From positions 9,982,001-10,046,000 of the forward strand of contig NC_065532.1 of assembly GCF_020184175.1 (NCBI RefSeq): 64,000 nt of DNA, given 5' to 3'. Below, piece after piece: positions 41,801 to 54,540 of this stretch; the first letter of the stretch is position 1; each line of letters begins with the position of its first letter. The DNA comes from Aphis gossypii. Lineage: Eukaryota > Arthropoda > Insecta > Hemiptera > Aphididae. The notes under the pieces were generated by a model. It did no database searches. It was not told the DNA's origin and was given only the letters and a program-made list of their open reading frames with translations. The translations under genes were made by a program, and so were the position numbers.

Positions 41801-44800
41801 GCTTTATACCATGTATTCTCAACACCAGAAGCATTGGGAAATAGCTTTATAAAACGCCCATTAGAACACAAAAAAGATTTGCTTAAAGTTCTTAAACATA
41901 CTAAGAATTTATCTACCAGTATGACCAAAGAAAAAGTAAGATTTTTTATCTTTTTAATTAATTTATATATTTAGTTCTAGTATGTAATATAAATTTACAT
42001 ATTATGTAGATACGTGAAATGGAAATCGAAAAAGAATTGGATGATAACTCAATGGACGAAGATGATGAGGTAGAAGGAGAGGAAGTATATGGCGAAAAAC
42101 AACTAGATATAGAAGGATTAGCACGAGCATATAAAAAAATTAATTCCTCCAATAACAATGAATTTTATAAAAATGTTCTATGTTTAGCAATTAGTTCCTT
42201 ATGTGGTAATTATCTTATTTTGGAAAACTGTATTATTTCCAGTTTAAATATTCATATTTTTCTTTTTCTTTTTTAGCAAAAATCACGGTAGAATTACATT
42301 ATTTTAAGTCAAAATCATTTCCAATCAGTGATAAATATTTAGAGGATGTGCTACATTCACTTAAAATCATCTATCAAATGCCATGGTTAGATGACTTATC
42401 ATTTGTAGAACGTATAGTCCCAAGGCTTGTAGCAGCTACATGTATACTCCCAGTTGCTGAACAAGCAAAACTTGCAAGATTCTGGAGTGAAATGTCATCC
42501 GAAAACACTTTACGGCGAATATTACATTGCCTCCAAGAAGCTATAACTTTCCAACTAATATCTACTGAATATGATGCAACTTTTCAAGATGAGACTGCTG
42601 TTGTATTTGCTACAAAAACTATGAAGGTAAATAAAACTGCATATTGCTATTATATTGGCACAGAAACTATAACTTAAAAGCTTTTGCTACAACTCTTCAC
42701 TCCATATTTTTTTAATTTTTTAATAAGTATATTATTATAAATTATACATGAGATAATCAAATCCATGTGATTTCAATGATACTGCTTATCTCTAAATTTG
42801 CTATTCCACAATGTCTAACACAGTTTTAGTTAGTATTCTATATTGTTAAGTATTACATATATTAATTTTAATAAACTTATGGACAATAGATATTATACTA
42901 TGCGAGTATTATGGCTGGTGAATGTGATACAAATTTTGATAATGAAGATATTAAACAGCCTGAAAAAATAGAAAAAAAACCTGAAAATGTAAGGGATGAA
43001 GATTTACTCCAAGATATCCTTATTAATACACGTCCAAAGAATAAAACCAGTAAAACTGATCCATTAGCTGAAGTTTTAAATGTAAGTATGGAATTTCATG
43101 TTAACGTTTTGATTTGAACTGATCAAATATTTGTTATAGATAAATATTTTGGCCTGTCGTACCCCTTTAATTCCTATATCCAAATTTTACAATGAGCTAT
43201 TGAGTGATGCCTTAGAAATGGATGATGATTACCAAACTTGGAGAGAACATGGCAATGAAAAATTTTCATATATGTCCCATTCATTTATACTTACCCCATC
43301 CACTAAAACTCTTGGATTGTATTATGATAATCGAATACGTATGTATGAAAATAGACGTTTCTGTCTTATACAAACGTTAATAGGTCAGCCTACTCATCCT
43401 TACCTCAAACTCAAAGTAAGGAGGGAACATGTTGTTCAGGATGCTCTAGTTGAAGTAAATATAATTCACATAATATATATTTTAGTTTGCATACATATAT
43501 TTATTTTTCATTTTTCTTATTCAGCTTGAAATGGTAGCCATGCAAAATCCGTCAGATCTCAAAAAACAATTGGCGGTTGAATTTGACGGTGAACAAGGTG
43601 TCGATGAAGGTGGAGTCTCTAAAGAATTCTTCCACCTCATTGTCGAAGAATTATTTAACCCAGACTATGGTAAATATTTTTTAATCATATTATTTCATTA
43701 TTATGATTTATCAATCATAAAATATACATATTATACACATATAATTATGTTGTCTTATCATAAATTATTACTTAAAAATAATAACAGTGGGTAAATAATT
43801 GCTGTATTATTTTAGGGATGTTTGTGATTATGAACTCTGAAAGTGGAAATCCTACTTACTGGTTTAACTCGTTCTCATTTGAAACTGCTGCCCAATATTC
43901 ATTGATTGGCCTTATCGTTGGGTTAGCAATTTACAATAATGTCATATTAAACATTAATTTACCTATGGTTGTGTATCGAAAGTTACTAGGCAAACGTTGT
44001 ACATTTAATGATCTACAAGATTGGAATCAGGTAAAAAATTGTAATTTTAATACATTATATGTTTCGGATAATATATATATATATTTTTTTTTTTTACAAA
44101 GGAATTATACAATGGCTTAAAGAATTTGTTGGATTACGAAGAAGATGATATTGAAGAAATGTTTATGCAGACGTTTAGAATTTGCTACAAAGATGCATTT
44201 GGTGAAATAGTATATCATGATCTCATTGATAATGGAGATAATGTTACTGTAAACCATATGAATAAAAAAGTAAAGATTTTTTAATCTGTTATACCATGAA
44301 CTTGTTGAAAATATTTTCAATTTGTTATTTTAGGAATTTGTGGATAAATACGCTGATTTCTTACTCAACGAATCGATCGGAGTACAGTTCAATGCATTTT
44401 ACCGTGGATTCCAAAACGTTATGGAAGAATCTCCACTACAATACTTATTCTGGCCCGAAGAACTTGAACAAATAGTGTGTGGCAGCAAGGTAAGATTAAA
44501 TTTCTGTTTTTCTTGAATATCAGTACTAAAAAGAGGTTTTTAGGTATTTGATATGTCGGAGTTAGAAGAAACTACACTTTATGAAGGAGGGTACCACAAA
44601 GACACAGAAGTTATTAAATTTTTCTGGGAATTTGCCCATGCCCTGCCTAGAGCCTCTCAGCAAAAATTACTACAATTCACGACAGGAAGTGATAGAGTTC
44701 CCGTCGGTGGTCTTGGAAAATTAAAACTGACGATCACGAGAAATGGTTCGGATTCTGACAGGTATGCGTCAATTACACTACTAATATAAATTGTACCACA

Positions 44801-44972
44801 GTGTTTCTCTTTTATACATATTATACATCTAAGCAATACCTTATCGTGCAGGTTACCTACCGCACATACTTGTTTCAACATCCTGTTGCTACCTGAATAC
44901 AGCAGTAAAGATAAACTTGATGAACGACTATCAAAAGCTATCAATTACGCTGAAGGGTTTGGCATGATATGA
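38804..44972 (+). CDS. UBE3A: HECT-type E3 ubiquitin ligase UBE3A/E6AP (13 coding exons)
   Basis: Exons: 38,804-38,911; 40,353-41,028; 41,709-41,935; 42,010-42,205; 42,277-42,626; 42,890-43,081; 43,140-43,454; 43,525-43,669; 43,816-44,030; 44,102-44,269; 44,334-44,489; 44,544-44,761; 44,852-44,972. All are GT/AG with matching phases, giving 1028 aa. The N-terminus (MKRDLAKKLIERYF, EGCGNGDC) is the zinc-binding AZUL domain found in UBE3A, with Cys21, 26, 31 and 61 as likely ligands. Residues ~66-250 are a Ser/Thr/Asn-rich linker that makes it longer than the ~850-875 aa human protein. Residues ~255-680 match the helical middle, and ~685-1028 the HECT domain: EFDGEQGVDEGGVSKEFF, GLAIYNN, TTGSDRVPVGGLGKL, then PTAHTCFN with catalytic Cys996 and the tail YAEGFGMI. 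The enzyme takes ubiquitin from an E2 onto the cysteine and passes it to substrates, in cytosol and nucleus. Confidence 0.96.
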
Positions 44973-45260
44973 TGAAACCAGTAAGGAAAAAACACCCACC
45001 TATGAATTGTGCTCCATTTATTTGAGTGCAATCAAAATTTTTAGAAATTTATAAGTTTGTTTTCAATTCTTGTATAATGTGTATAATAATAAGTTGTATT
45101 AATTTTATTAAATTTATGTTGAATTATTATAACTGTATATTGTAGTCATGTTAAAAAAAGAACCTATTATGTTTCAGTAAAGTGTTAAGAAAATAATCTA
45201 ATTGATGACAATTTTTCAGCTAGTAAGGAATAATAATTTAAATACATTATACAGCGATAA

Positions 45261-45325
45261 ATAAAAGAAAAAGTAAATAAGTAGCTAAATTTTAACGTGC
45301 ACTGTAGGAAAAATCCAAAAATAAA
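45261..45325 (+). terminator. Candidate polyadenylation signals of UBE3A
   Basis: AATAAA occurs at 45,261-45,266 and 45,320-45,325, about 290 and 350 nt after the stop. Which one is used cannot be told. Confidence 0.45.
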
Positions 45326-45347
45326 CTAACATTATAAAATACAATTT

Positions 45348-45360
45348 TTTATTTTTTATT
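45348..45360 (-). terminator. Candidate polyadenylation signals of the ERp29 gene
   Basis: On the minus strand AATAAA lies at 45,353-45,348 and at 45,360-45,355, about 220 nt past the ERp29 stop. UBE3A signals on the other strand are only tens of bases away, so the two transcripts probably end against or across each other. Confidence 0.4.
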
Positions 45361-45579
45361 AACTTTATAAACAACTTGTTAATAAAAAGTATGAGTATTG
45401 TGCTTTATATTGTGAACAAAACATGTAAAAAAAATAAACGCACTTCTCTTGATATGTTCATCATTGACCAATGATATGATTATAAAAATTTGAACTTTTA
45501 AAAATAAATAGTTTACAAAAATAACACAACCCCCAAAAATATCCCATTTAAAATAAATAGTATATCAAACAAAACAAGT

Positions 45580-46501
45580 TTACAATTCATCGTGCTGTAG
45601 TTTGAATGACTCTAAAATGTTTAAACGAACACTTAAGTCTGCTTTCTTTTCTTGAGTCATTGAACCCTTAAGCACGTTGTTGATACGAATAGTTTCTGTT
45701 TGGAAAAACTCGTCACCCTTTTCCAAAGCTTTCCTCATACTCTTCACATACATCTCGGCTGACTTTTGCTTTTGCTTACCCTCACTGATGTCCCATAGTT
45801 TCTCAGCTCTCAGCAATATTTCTTTGCGTTTGTCCACTGATTTTTCCCTGGCGAATTCTGATGCTAAGCCATCAAACTTCTCTAATGTACCTGGAAGTCC
45901 AATGTACAAGATTTCTTTGCTGTGTTTGACAACAAACTTTTGTAACTTTTCCTGATTGAAATCTTCATCGTTATACACATACGGCTCTGACTGGCCGTTC
46001 ACAAACAGTTTTACGACTGGGTAATCTTTTTTTGATACACCATACCTTAATTATTATAAACAATGAATAAGTACAGTAATTTTTATCAACAGATGAATCT
46101 ATCAAACCTGATGGCCAAATCTTCATTGTCTTTATCTCCATAATCTTTCACCGGTACTTCAGCCACGAGCAAATCTTCTACCGACTGATAGGCAGAACCT
46201 AATTTTACGTACTCTTCGTGTTTTTCGCCGTATGGATACGACACGTCGAATTTGACGATTGATACTTTAAATTTTGAAAGGACCTAATGACAGAGAAACT
46301 ATAGCTAAACACTGGTGTATAATGGTCGATGCTGTTCAAAAATCAGCAACGAACAACGCATCTGCCAAAAATTTAAAGTCGTTCATGTATGTTTACCTTG
46401 TCGAAAGTCAACGAGTCTAACGAAACTACACCTTTGGATTGTGTAGCACGACACGCGCTAAAAAACAACACGAATACCGACAGGGTCTGTAAAAAAAGCA
46501 T
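45580..46501 (-). CDS. ERP29: ER chaperone ERp29 / Windbeutel (3 exons), cysteine-free mature form
   Basis: Minus-strand exons are 46,501-46,397, 46,283-46,108 and 46,045-45,580, joined in phase to 248 aa. A hydrophobic N-terminus (MLFLQTLSVFVLFFSACRA) is a signal peptide. Residues ~25-135 match the thioredoxin-fold b domain (VKFDVSYPYGEKHEEY), and ~145-245 the helical D domain (RLNILESF near the end). The C-terminus HDEL is an ER retention signal. The family are non-enzymatic PDI relatives that help secretory proteins fold; Drosophila Windbeutel escorts Pipe. There is no CxxC active site, as in mammalian ERp29. The position of the family cysteine (PGC in human, DGC in fly) is Thr147 here, and the only cysteine is in the signal peptide. 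The gene is tail-to-tail with UBE3A and head-to-head with CUSTOS. Confidence 0.93.
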
Positions 46502-47095
46502 TTTATCAAAGCAGAACATGGATGAGCGTTCGGTTTACGAATACCAGACTTAATACTGTAATTAGGTATGTTTCAAACGTGTGATTTATGACGAAATCAC
46601 ATCAGAACGTATTATCATTAATAGTAATAACTTATATTACAACTATTCGTATTTTTTTACAATAACTGAATAACGTTCATTCAATGTCGTTACTTAATTA
46701 CTTGTTACGTCTCGTATTCTTGTTTGACCACGTATAATATTAAACAATAATATTATTATCATTAATGCCGTTGTTGTTACCACTCGCCGGTCCACATCGA
46801 CCGAGGTACTATTGTGATACAAATCCTTTCGGAGATAACTGTTTAATCAACAATATTATTTTGATATTTGATGGTCTGGTACCGTTTGAATTGTTGAAAA
46901 CACCGCTCGACGTGCGGAATTGAACTATGAACAACTAGACGACTTAACACAGGTTAAGAGTTATTTGGGTAGAATTATCGTGTGTCGTCTGTTTGCGCAG
47001 AGTTTTAACGTTTAGAACGCCTTGTCGGTGAGAACGAAATCTGTCAATCCGGCGACGATGATTCTATTTTATTGCTTTCAGACGATCTCGGCACC
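46502..47095. promoter_or_regulatory. Divergent promoter region, ERp29 (-) and CUSTOS (+)
   Basis: The two start codons are 594 bp apart in opposite orientation. The CUSTOS-proximal part is CpG-richer ('accgctcgacgtgcgg'). A CCACGTA at about 46,727-46,733 resembles half of an ER-stress element or XBP1 site, which would suit ERp29, but no full CCAAT-N9-CCACG was found. A very short possible leader intron for CUSTOS runs 47,027-47,080 (gtgaga ... gctttcag). Confidence 0.45.
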
Positions 47096-49040
47096 ATGTC
47101 AGACGATTCGTCGTCCGAAGACGAAATCACAAAGCGGATACTCAAAGACTCAATCGATACTGAACTACTCACCAACGACTTGTACAGCGACAGCCCCAGC
47201 AAAAAACAACCTGACCAAATTAAAAGTTAGCATGTTATATTTTCTTTTTTTAAGTAACTTATAGAAACTCGTCATATTAGACATGAGCCAACAACTATGG
47301 TTTCGAACTGGAAAGAATAAAAAAAAAACAATATTGTTTGTTTACCTCGACTCAAAATTGATTTTTTTTAATCTAAAAATTTAGCTACAATCATGTATAT
47401 TTTATGTATTATTAGCAAATATGTTTTAAAAGAAATTAATTTAAAGATTTTATTTCAACTCATAATATTTTCTTATGAATTTAGATGTTTTCTTATTCTA
47501 ATGTTATAATTAATCTAGTTAATAGAATATATGAATAGTTAAGAACTTTAAAACAGATTACAAATTTCACGAATTTCGATTTTACCTTTTGAGAAGTTAT
47601 TTGAGAAAAAATAAAAATTTAAAAATTTCTATATTTTCATTTATGGACATGCCTGTAGATGCTGAGCAAACACCTCTATGAAACATCTCTTACATATGTA
47701 TTTCCAACACTTGATTTCAATTAAATGAATAAATATTTATATAATACCACTTAAATTATTATTAACAATAATATGTTTAGAAATGTAAATGTACCTATTT
47801 AATAATAAAAATAATGTTAATATCTTAAGTAATTAACTGTATATACAACAAATATTCCTAGTTATTCTAAGTACCTTAATTAATAAATAAAACAATATAT
47901 TGCTATTATTCATATCATTAATTATATTATAATGTTTCCTTTTTTATTTTAGATGTTAATAGTGTACAAATGAAACCATCTCTCAGAAATATCATTGAAG
48001 ATGATGCACATAATCATAATTTTATCAAGGTGACTCCGGAATTTCAAGAATATGTTGGTAAAAGCTTATTCAAACATTTAGAAAGGTAATATATTATAGT
48101 CTCTAAACATAATATAATATCTTATGTCATTCTATCAGTATATTTACATCAAAATAAACATATTGAGTGGATTTGACACTATTAAGCATTAAATCAATTT
48201 GAAATAAATTTTTATTATGTTTTATTCATAGCTATAAAAGCCTTTTAATTATTGATTTAACATTTTAAATATGTGTTTTTACTCTATTTGTAGGTTAGAG
48301 TATGAGTGTAATTATTAATTTATATTTTTAGAAGGTATTATGTGTACTCATTAGAGTAAAAACTACAAAAAGATGTGTGCAGTCGGCGTGTTAGGAAACT
48401 AAAAAACCTCCACACTAGTATTTAGTACCTACACATTTTCAAATTTATTTTATTGAACTTTTTATTTTTATAAGTAATCACATTATTGAAGTTGAAAAAA
48501 GATGATTCTGAACAAGTTATATGACATGAAACTAACAAAATAGTTGTTGGTATCTTGTATAATTTTTTTTTAAATGTATTTAATATCTTGAAAATACTAA
48601 ATTTTAATTTTCTTATTTCTTCATTGTTTCTCATATATGCTAAACTCCTAAAATGTTATTACTGAGCTTTGTGTTTATTATAATATATTTAATCTTATAA
48701 TATAATTTTTTTTAGCCAAATAATTGAAAAAAAACCAAAACATAAAAAATATAAAGTAAACAATACGGACGAAACGATAGGTATTCATTTATTCAATGGA
48801 TCGCCTAAATTATTCAACTCTTCATTTGATGAACCAAAAATTGCTGTAAAGAGAAAACGTCATATTAAAAACACCAGTGATGAACTCATATTACAGCGTG
48901 CTTCTGAAATGGCCGTGTCACCTGAATGGATATTAAACAAAGATGCTATTCAAGGTTGGGAAAAAGTGACCAAAGGAAAAGTTATGAAAGTTAAAAGTAA
49001 CCGTGAAGGTACATTTGATATAATCAATGATGAAATTTAG
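47096..49040 (+). CDS. CUSTOS: CUSTOS (C12orf43-like) protein, 3 exons
   Basis: Exons are 47,096-47,225, 47,953-48,085 and 48,716-49,040, in phase, 195 aa. The first donor is a less usual A|GTTAGC; the others are standard. The N-terminus MSDDSSSEDEI is the acidic serine start of the family. Residues ~55-90 carry KPSLRNIIEDDAHNHNFIKV and TPEFQEYVGKSL, matching the conserved SLR-H-x-N-TPEF-x-V-x-K-L block of human CUSTOS. Later come a basic stretch (KKPKHKKYK, VKRKRH, likely nuclear localisation) and LQRASEMAVSPEWILNKDAI, matching the second conserved block (CREAAVSASDILQESAI in human). In vertebrates CUSTOS is a nuclear-envelope-associated regulator of Wnt signalling; the insect role is unknown. 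The human protein is longer because of a Lys-rich tail missing here. Confidence 0.85.
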
Positions 49041-49515
49041 AGGCGTAATCGTAGCTCCTAGAAAAATATATTAATGTGAAGATCCATTTTAACTAAATAC
49101 CGTGGTGTATTTTGTAAAATATTTTACTACCTACTAGTATATTACCACTAACTACTTCTTAAAAGATCCTTTTTTACTATGTTTAAACATTTGTAACAAT
49201 AATGTGCCAATATGTTGTAGTAGTATACTAGTATACTTCTAACTATATTGTAATTACAATTATATGATAGTAATGACAGATCTATGTCTTATTGCTCAAG
49301 TCTGAATGATACGTCACTAATTTAATGTTGAATTAAAATTCATGTATTTATAAAAATCTATGTTGGATTTGACCACAAAAAGATATCTACCAAAGGATAT
49401 TTATATGTACAGTCATAATCTATGTTATACAACATTTTAATACTTATTTTGAAAATTTCAAATTATTCGCTGTACCTTATGATAAGTACATACCCCTATG
49501 TTTTTGTTTTTATTT

Positions 49516-49521
49516 AATAAA
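49516..49521 (+). terminator. Polyadenylation signal, probably of CUSTOS
   Basis: AATAAA lies about 475 nt after the CUSTOS stop and is the clearest polyA signal downstream. Confidence 0.45.
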
Positions 49522-49591
49522 AACTGAATTATTTTTTGTCATATGTATATAAAAGTAGTCACTTTTTGAACAAACTATGTAACTCACCTAA

Positions 49592-50981
49592 AGTTGCCAA
49601 TTTTTAATTTGGAAAATACCAGCCCAAGGGCCAAGGGTATCAAAAAAAAGGTCATGAATAGTGCTGGAATTTTAAAACATAATAAGCTACTAAAAAATCA
49701 CACAATTGTTTTAAAAAATAAATAAAAAAATATATTTATTTTTAAAAAAGACAAAAATAAGAGTGACCAAAAATTAACACCAACTAGTTATAAAAATTAA
49801 TAAAAACAATTTGAAAAATTAATTTAAATTTAAAAGAAGAAGTATTTACCATGTATTTCCCTAGATTTGCGGTAGTGAAACTGACTATTGTCCGACAGAA
49901 TAGTTTTATTCGTAGAAAACGAACTCACTACATCCACTAAAGTGATCGATTTATTATGATACATACAAGAGGTTTCAAATTACAAAACTAAATCTTAAAT
50001 TTTGAAACGACCGATATCGATGTTATAGGCAAACTGTCCGTATGGGTACTGCAGGCTGTATGTAGATCGATAATCTATACTTTAATAAATTTAATTAACG
50101 ACCCGATAACGAAAATTATAATAATCCAATTTTCGCATTCTGGTTTTTCCAATTCTTATTAATACTTTTTTTATTACCATAGCCATATTTTAATCTATGC
50201 CATAGCATAATAAACATATAAAAAATTGCAGGTGGAATAATTAAGTAAAAAAGCAAAAATAAATTGGTTTATTTTGAATCAGAATGACGTGAAACGAATT
50301 GATGTATAAAAATTAAATTTATTATATATATTATATAAAAAAAGAAGCATAATATGCTTTAAAATCCTAGCCCTAATCATAAATGTCCGCTAATTTAATA
50401 TGACATAATGTAAAAATAATAAAATAAAGGTAAATATTAAATAGGTAAATTATACATTTTTAAAAGTATATTTAACGGTATTTTTCACAGCATTTAATAC
50501 ATTTTTTTCATCTTTTATTTCTTCAATAAACTCTGAACAATTATAATATGTTACAACTAATTTGTCTTTAACAGTTTCAAACGATTGCGTTAGTCCATCC
50601 ACAAACTATTCGTGTGGCTAAAAACGCGTTTAAAAATGCATTGCCACACGGCACCGAAAATAATTTATTTAATATTTTTTAATTGTGCTGTAGATGATCG
50701 GTAAAATGTTATTCGTTTTTCTGAGCTAGTGAATTCTGTTATTTATAATATCATTTTTTGGTAATAACTTTATTAAATTAAACTCTTCATACAGGTTCAT
50801 CTCTATTTACATGAACCTTAATTAATTTTGCCAGATCGAGTAAATCTGTTACTTTAGGGGGACTTTTTTCCGTTTACCCGAAATACGTGAATAAATGGAA
50901 ATGCCGACTTTTTATAGGTCGGTGATAGGTTAATGCCGGTAACAGACTTTTTAAGTCTATAGAAGTGAGAAATCGGCAACC
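49592..50981. mobile_element. Possible eroded DNA transposon
   Basis: The left end 'gttgccaatttttaa' and the reverse complement of the right end 'gttgccgatttctca' share GTTGCC-R-ATTT-Y-T. The interior includes a 51-codon minus-strand open frame (50,605-50,450; starts FVDGLTQSFETVKDKL, Lys/Glu-rich) that could be a transposase fragment. There is no convincing target duplication, so this is tentative. Confidence 0.25.
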
Positions 50982-52310
50982 CCAAATTCATCCATTACAC
51001 AAAACACAATATAAATATTTAAACTTTTAAAATATAATAACCAATATTAAATTTAATCATATAGGTATTTGACCAAATTTTGTATAAATATTATTTATAA
51101 ATATTCCTACAAATGTTATAGTTGTATAATACTATCTATAATAGTGTAAATCAGTTCAAAGTGACTTGAAGGAAATTTGTGTTGTGCAATATTCATTTAA
51201 CATCTTAAAATAATCAAATGACTTTTGTAAGATGATAGAAATCGTAAATTTGTAATTAGAAGTCTGAAGTGGTGTAGAACTTCAATAATTTTTTTTAGTA
51301 AAAGACGTATTAATAACATAATAATGCATGTCGCAGCATTTTATTTCATAATTAGTTTCATCTTCCAGATTAGGAAATACACTGTGGTTGTGAAAGTTAT
51401 TTTATTCATACTTGTGTCAATTTGCATTCTTATAAACTAATCATGTATTTGCAGATACGTACAATTTTGATTGCTTAATGTCTTTCTATCTTTTAAGCCA
51501 ATTAATTATATTAGTTATCTTGAACGTATAAAAAAATAATCAATATCTACGCCATGAATTGACAAATCACGTTCACAATTATTATCACAAGATTTTGCTT
51601 ATTTATTTATTGGATTATAAATTATGACTACAAGACATACCTAATTCAAATGTTATAAAAACTCGAATAACTTATTCGGTGAGACCTTGAGCCAGAGAGA
51701 GAAAACAAGTAATACGCTGACATCTTCTTAATAGAATCTATGGTCATAAAAAATAATTGGAAAATATGGTACATACAATTATTTTTTAAATTACAAGCTA
51801 AAAAATTCATACCTATATATATATATACTTACAATTAGAGTTATAAGAAAACAATAAATTTCTCTCTAGATTTTGAGCTCAGTGGTAGCGATAAATGTAT
51901 TGACTTTCAAACTTCACCATAATGTCTGTATTTGTATTAATTTATTGTAAATGTGATAAGTGGTTAAAAAAAGTTCTTCGATTTTCTGCTTTGGGGGTAG
52001 TTTCTGATAGCAAATTGTATGTTGTAGGTACTTTAAAAAGGTCAACATCAAAAATCCAAAATTTTTTTTATGATACAAATATTTATTAGAAGGCGATACT
52101 TACCTTGGTTACTGATAAATTGGTCCACCTTCGCTCTGTATCGTTTTTATCGTGTACCTACAATGATTTATCATTAAGTTAACACTTGTGTACCTAACCT
52201 ACTCGGTTACTCAATGATGAGGTATAATTGACACCTTACTTTGTCCAATTAAACAGTTAAGTATACCCATTTGACGATATTTTTTTTATTATTGAAAAAA
52301 TGGGAGATGG
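50982..52310. other. Gene-free AT-rich DNA
   Basis: A tRNA-D-arm-like string ('gagctcagtggtag') at about 51,877 has no matching T arm. Nothing else is recognised. Confidence 0.45.
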
Positions 52311-52460
52311 TATTTTGCGCCAATTTTATTACTTGTAATTTGCGCCACGAATAGGTACATTTAAGTATATATGTAATTTGCGCCAAAATATAAAAATATA
52401 ACATGTATTTTGTGCCACGAAAGAATGAGGGGGGGGGGTTGTTTTTGACGCAAATTACAT
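52311..52460. repeat. Iterated TTTGCGCCA repeat ending in an inverted copy
   Basis: 'tattttgcgcca', 'gtaatttgcgccacga', 'gtaatttgcgccaaaa' and 'gtattttgtgccacga' occur at about 52,311, 52,335, 52,373 and 52,405, and the inverse 'gacgcaaattacat' at 52,447. Units are ~25-38 bp apart. A poly-G run (about 52,429-52,438) sits inside. Probably a remnant of a tandem-repeat-bearing transposon. Confidence 0.55.
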
Positions 52461-54539
52461 ACGCCTGAAAAAATAAATGCCTATATCTCCTAATGTGGTC
52501 ATTAGTAGGTCTCAACTTATTAGGATATGATTAAACACCGCAGAGAGAAGATTTAGCTTTTATTCAATAGATAGGTAGGTATTCAGATTTTATGGTATAA
52601 AATATTATGTAATAGATAACAAGGCAAATTAATAAAAATTTGAACCAAAAGTTCTAAAATTTTAGATTTATAAGAGATGAAAGATTAAAGAAAAACAGTT
52701 TATTTTTTAATTTAAAATAATTAATGGTAAATATTAATTATGGAAGCATATTATTATGGTTGACTTATGGATTTCTGTGGTTGCTGAAAAATTATTGAAA
52801 AGTCATAACATTGTTAAGTGGCTACGAAGTGGCACAAAACAATAGAACATACAATAAATAAAGGTATTATGTACCTATTCTTAAATACTTATTCAAACAA
52901 TACTATGGAAATTACGAAGTACTTAAAAATGAATCCTTCTACTGCAATTTGAATTCCTTCTACTAATATTTTTATCATTGATTATAAGTAGGTAGGTACT
53001 GAAATATCTATATAATATTGTATTACAATGATATATTTTATAACCATATATGCCAGCATTAAGTAATAAGTATACATTAATTGTGAATATATTATTTTTT
53101 CTGAAGATTGTTTTTTATCGAGTTAATGTGATTTTATGTAATCAAAACAAAAGACTTCAAGTTTTTGCGTTATCGCAATAATCTTATAGAATATACCTAG
53201 ATATGAACGGATCAAATGAACTAATTATTTTTAGTTTTTATAATCGATAGATATAAGACTTTAACGACAAATTGAACGCATAACATATCAAAAGTCTCAA
53301 TGATTAATATCACCATCTCGTTATACCTACTTATAATGCTGCTTTAAACAGGTAAGCACTTCTAAAACCGTCGTTATATCACGTGTAGGGAAATTAAACG
53401 TGGGCACGGACACGTAGTTGAGAGATGATCAAAAAGGATCGAGTCCTTGTTATATATATATATATGATAATCAGCTTCTTGTATAGGAACAGCGTCGCAG
53501 TTCTAATTTAATTTAGATACGACATAGGTAATGTAGAGATTTGGGGCGGTAAACGTGTGATCACGTGGCTCAAATATTTGTATATAATTATTATATTAAC
53601 CATCTCATATAATAATGCACTTATATATGGGTCATAGGTTGTCGATGACTTTCGATTGAATTTAATATCAATGAATATTATCAATGATTAGTTTTCTCTA
53701 TTGTCTGGTGGTTTTAATTGGAGAGTACCTTCCTATATCGATATTGTTGATATTAATTTATGCTTATTTAGGTATCAGGTACCAATAGTACCATACAAAT
53801 GTACAATTTTAACTAGATACTTAGTATACCAAAGCGTGGTCTATGATCATGATTCAGACACTTGAATCATAACAACCGACAAAAGTATGATACCTCAGAC
53901 CTCAGTTTATCAATAGTTTTGCACATATACTTATGAGTGAACTAATCACGCCCACAACATCTTAATAAGTAATAACTAATAATTATGTATGTCTCTACAC
54001 AAAATACTTTAAAATTATTATTTTAAAGTATTTGCGCTTAAAATCAGGGGTTATCGTGTTGTCAGGGGGTACCTATAGCGAAAAAATGTATTATATTATT
54101 ATCAGTAAACGGTAGGTAGGTACCTATTTGGAAAGGATAAGTTCGTAACGTTTCAAGTTTATTTTCAAATTTACGGCCAACATGTGAATGTGAATAAAAT
54201 TGATATTTTTAAGGAATTTAAATGAATACTAGATCGTTCAGATACAATTTATATTTTATTTGCTCATACTAAATTTTTACCTATTTATTGTTAACACATA
54301 ATTGTAGGTATCACCCTATCAGAATGAGAGAAAATGAAAACGATTAAAAAGCATAATTCAATTCCATAAATAATTATACAAACTTACCATCAAACACATC
54401 ACACTGGCCAAACTAAACCAACTTAAGTCCAGAAAATTCCTAAAAAATTTATTAACGATGTAACAAGCACTCGTATAGAGGAAAACGCATATTATAAATT
54501 TTTTCAATAACATATACTTAGTAAAATTATCGGCCACAA
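52461..54539. other. Gene-free AT-rich DNA
   Basis: I see short random frames and a short (AT)n run at about 53,451-53,466 only. Confidence 0.45.
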
Positions 54540-54540
54540 G

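Noticed and set aside
45677..45955. 92-codon + frame inside the ERp29 gene
   Set aside because: Antisense shadow of ERp29 exon 3.
51870..51945. tRNA-like D-arm string 'gagctcagtggtag'
   Set aside because: No T-arm GGTTCRA and no matching acceptor stem; at most a SINE remnant.
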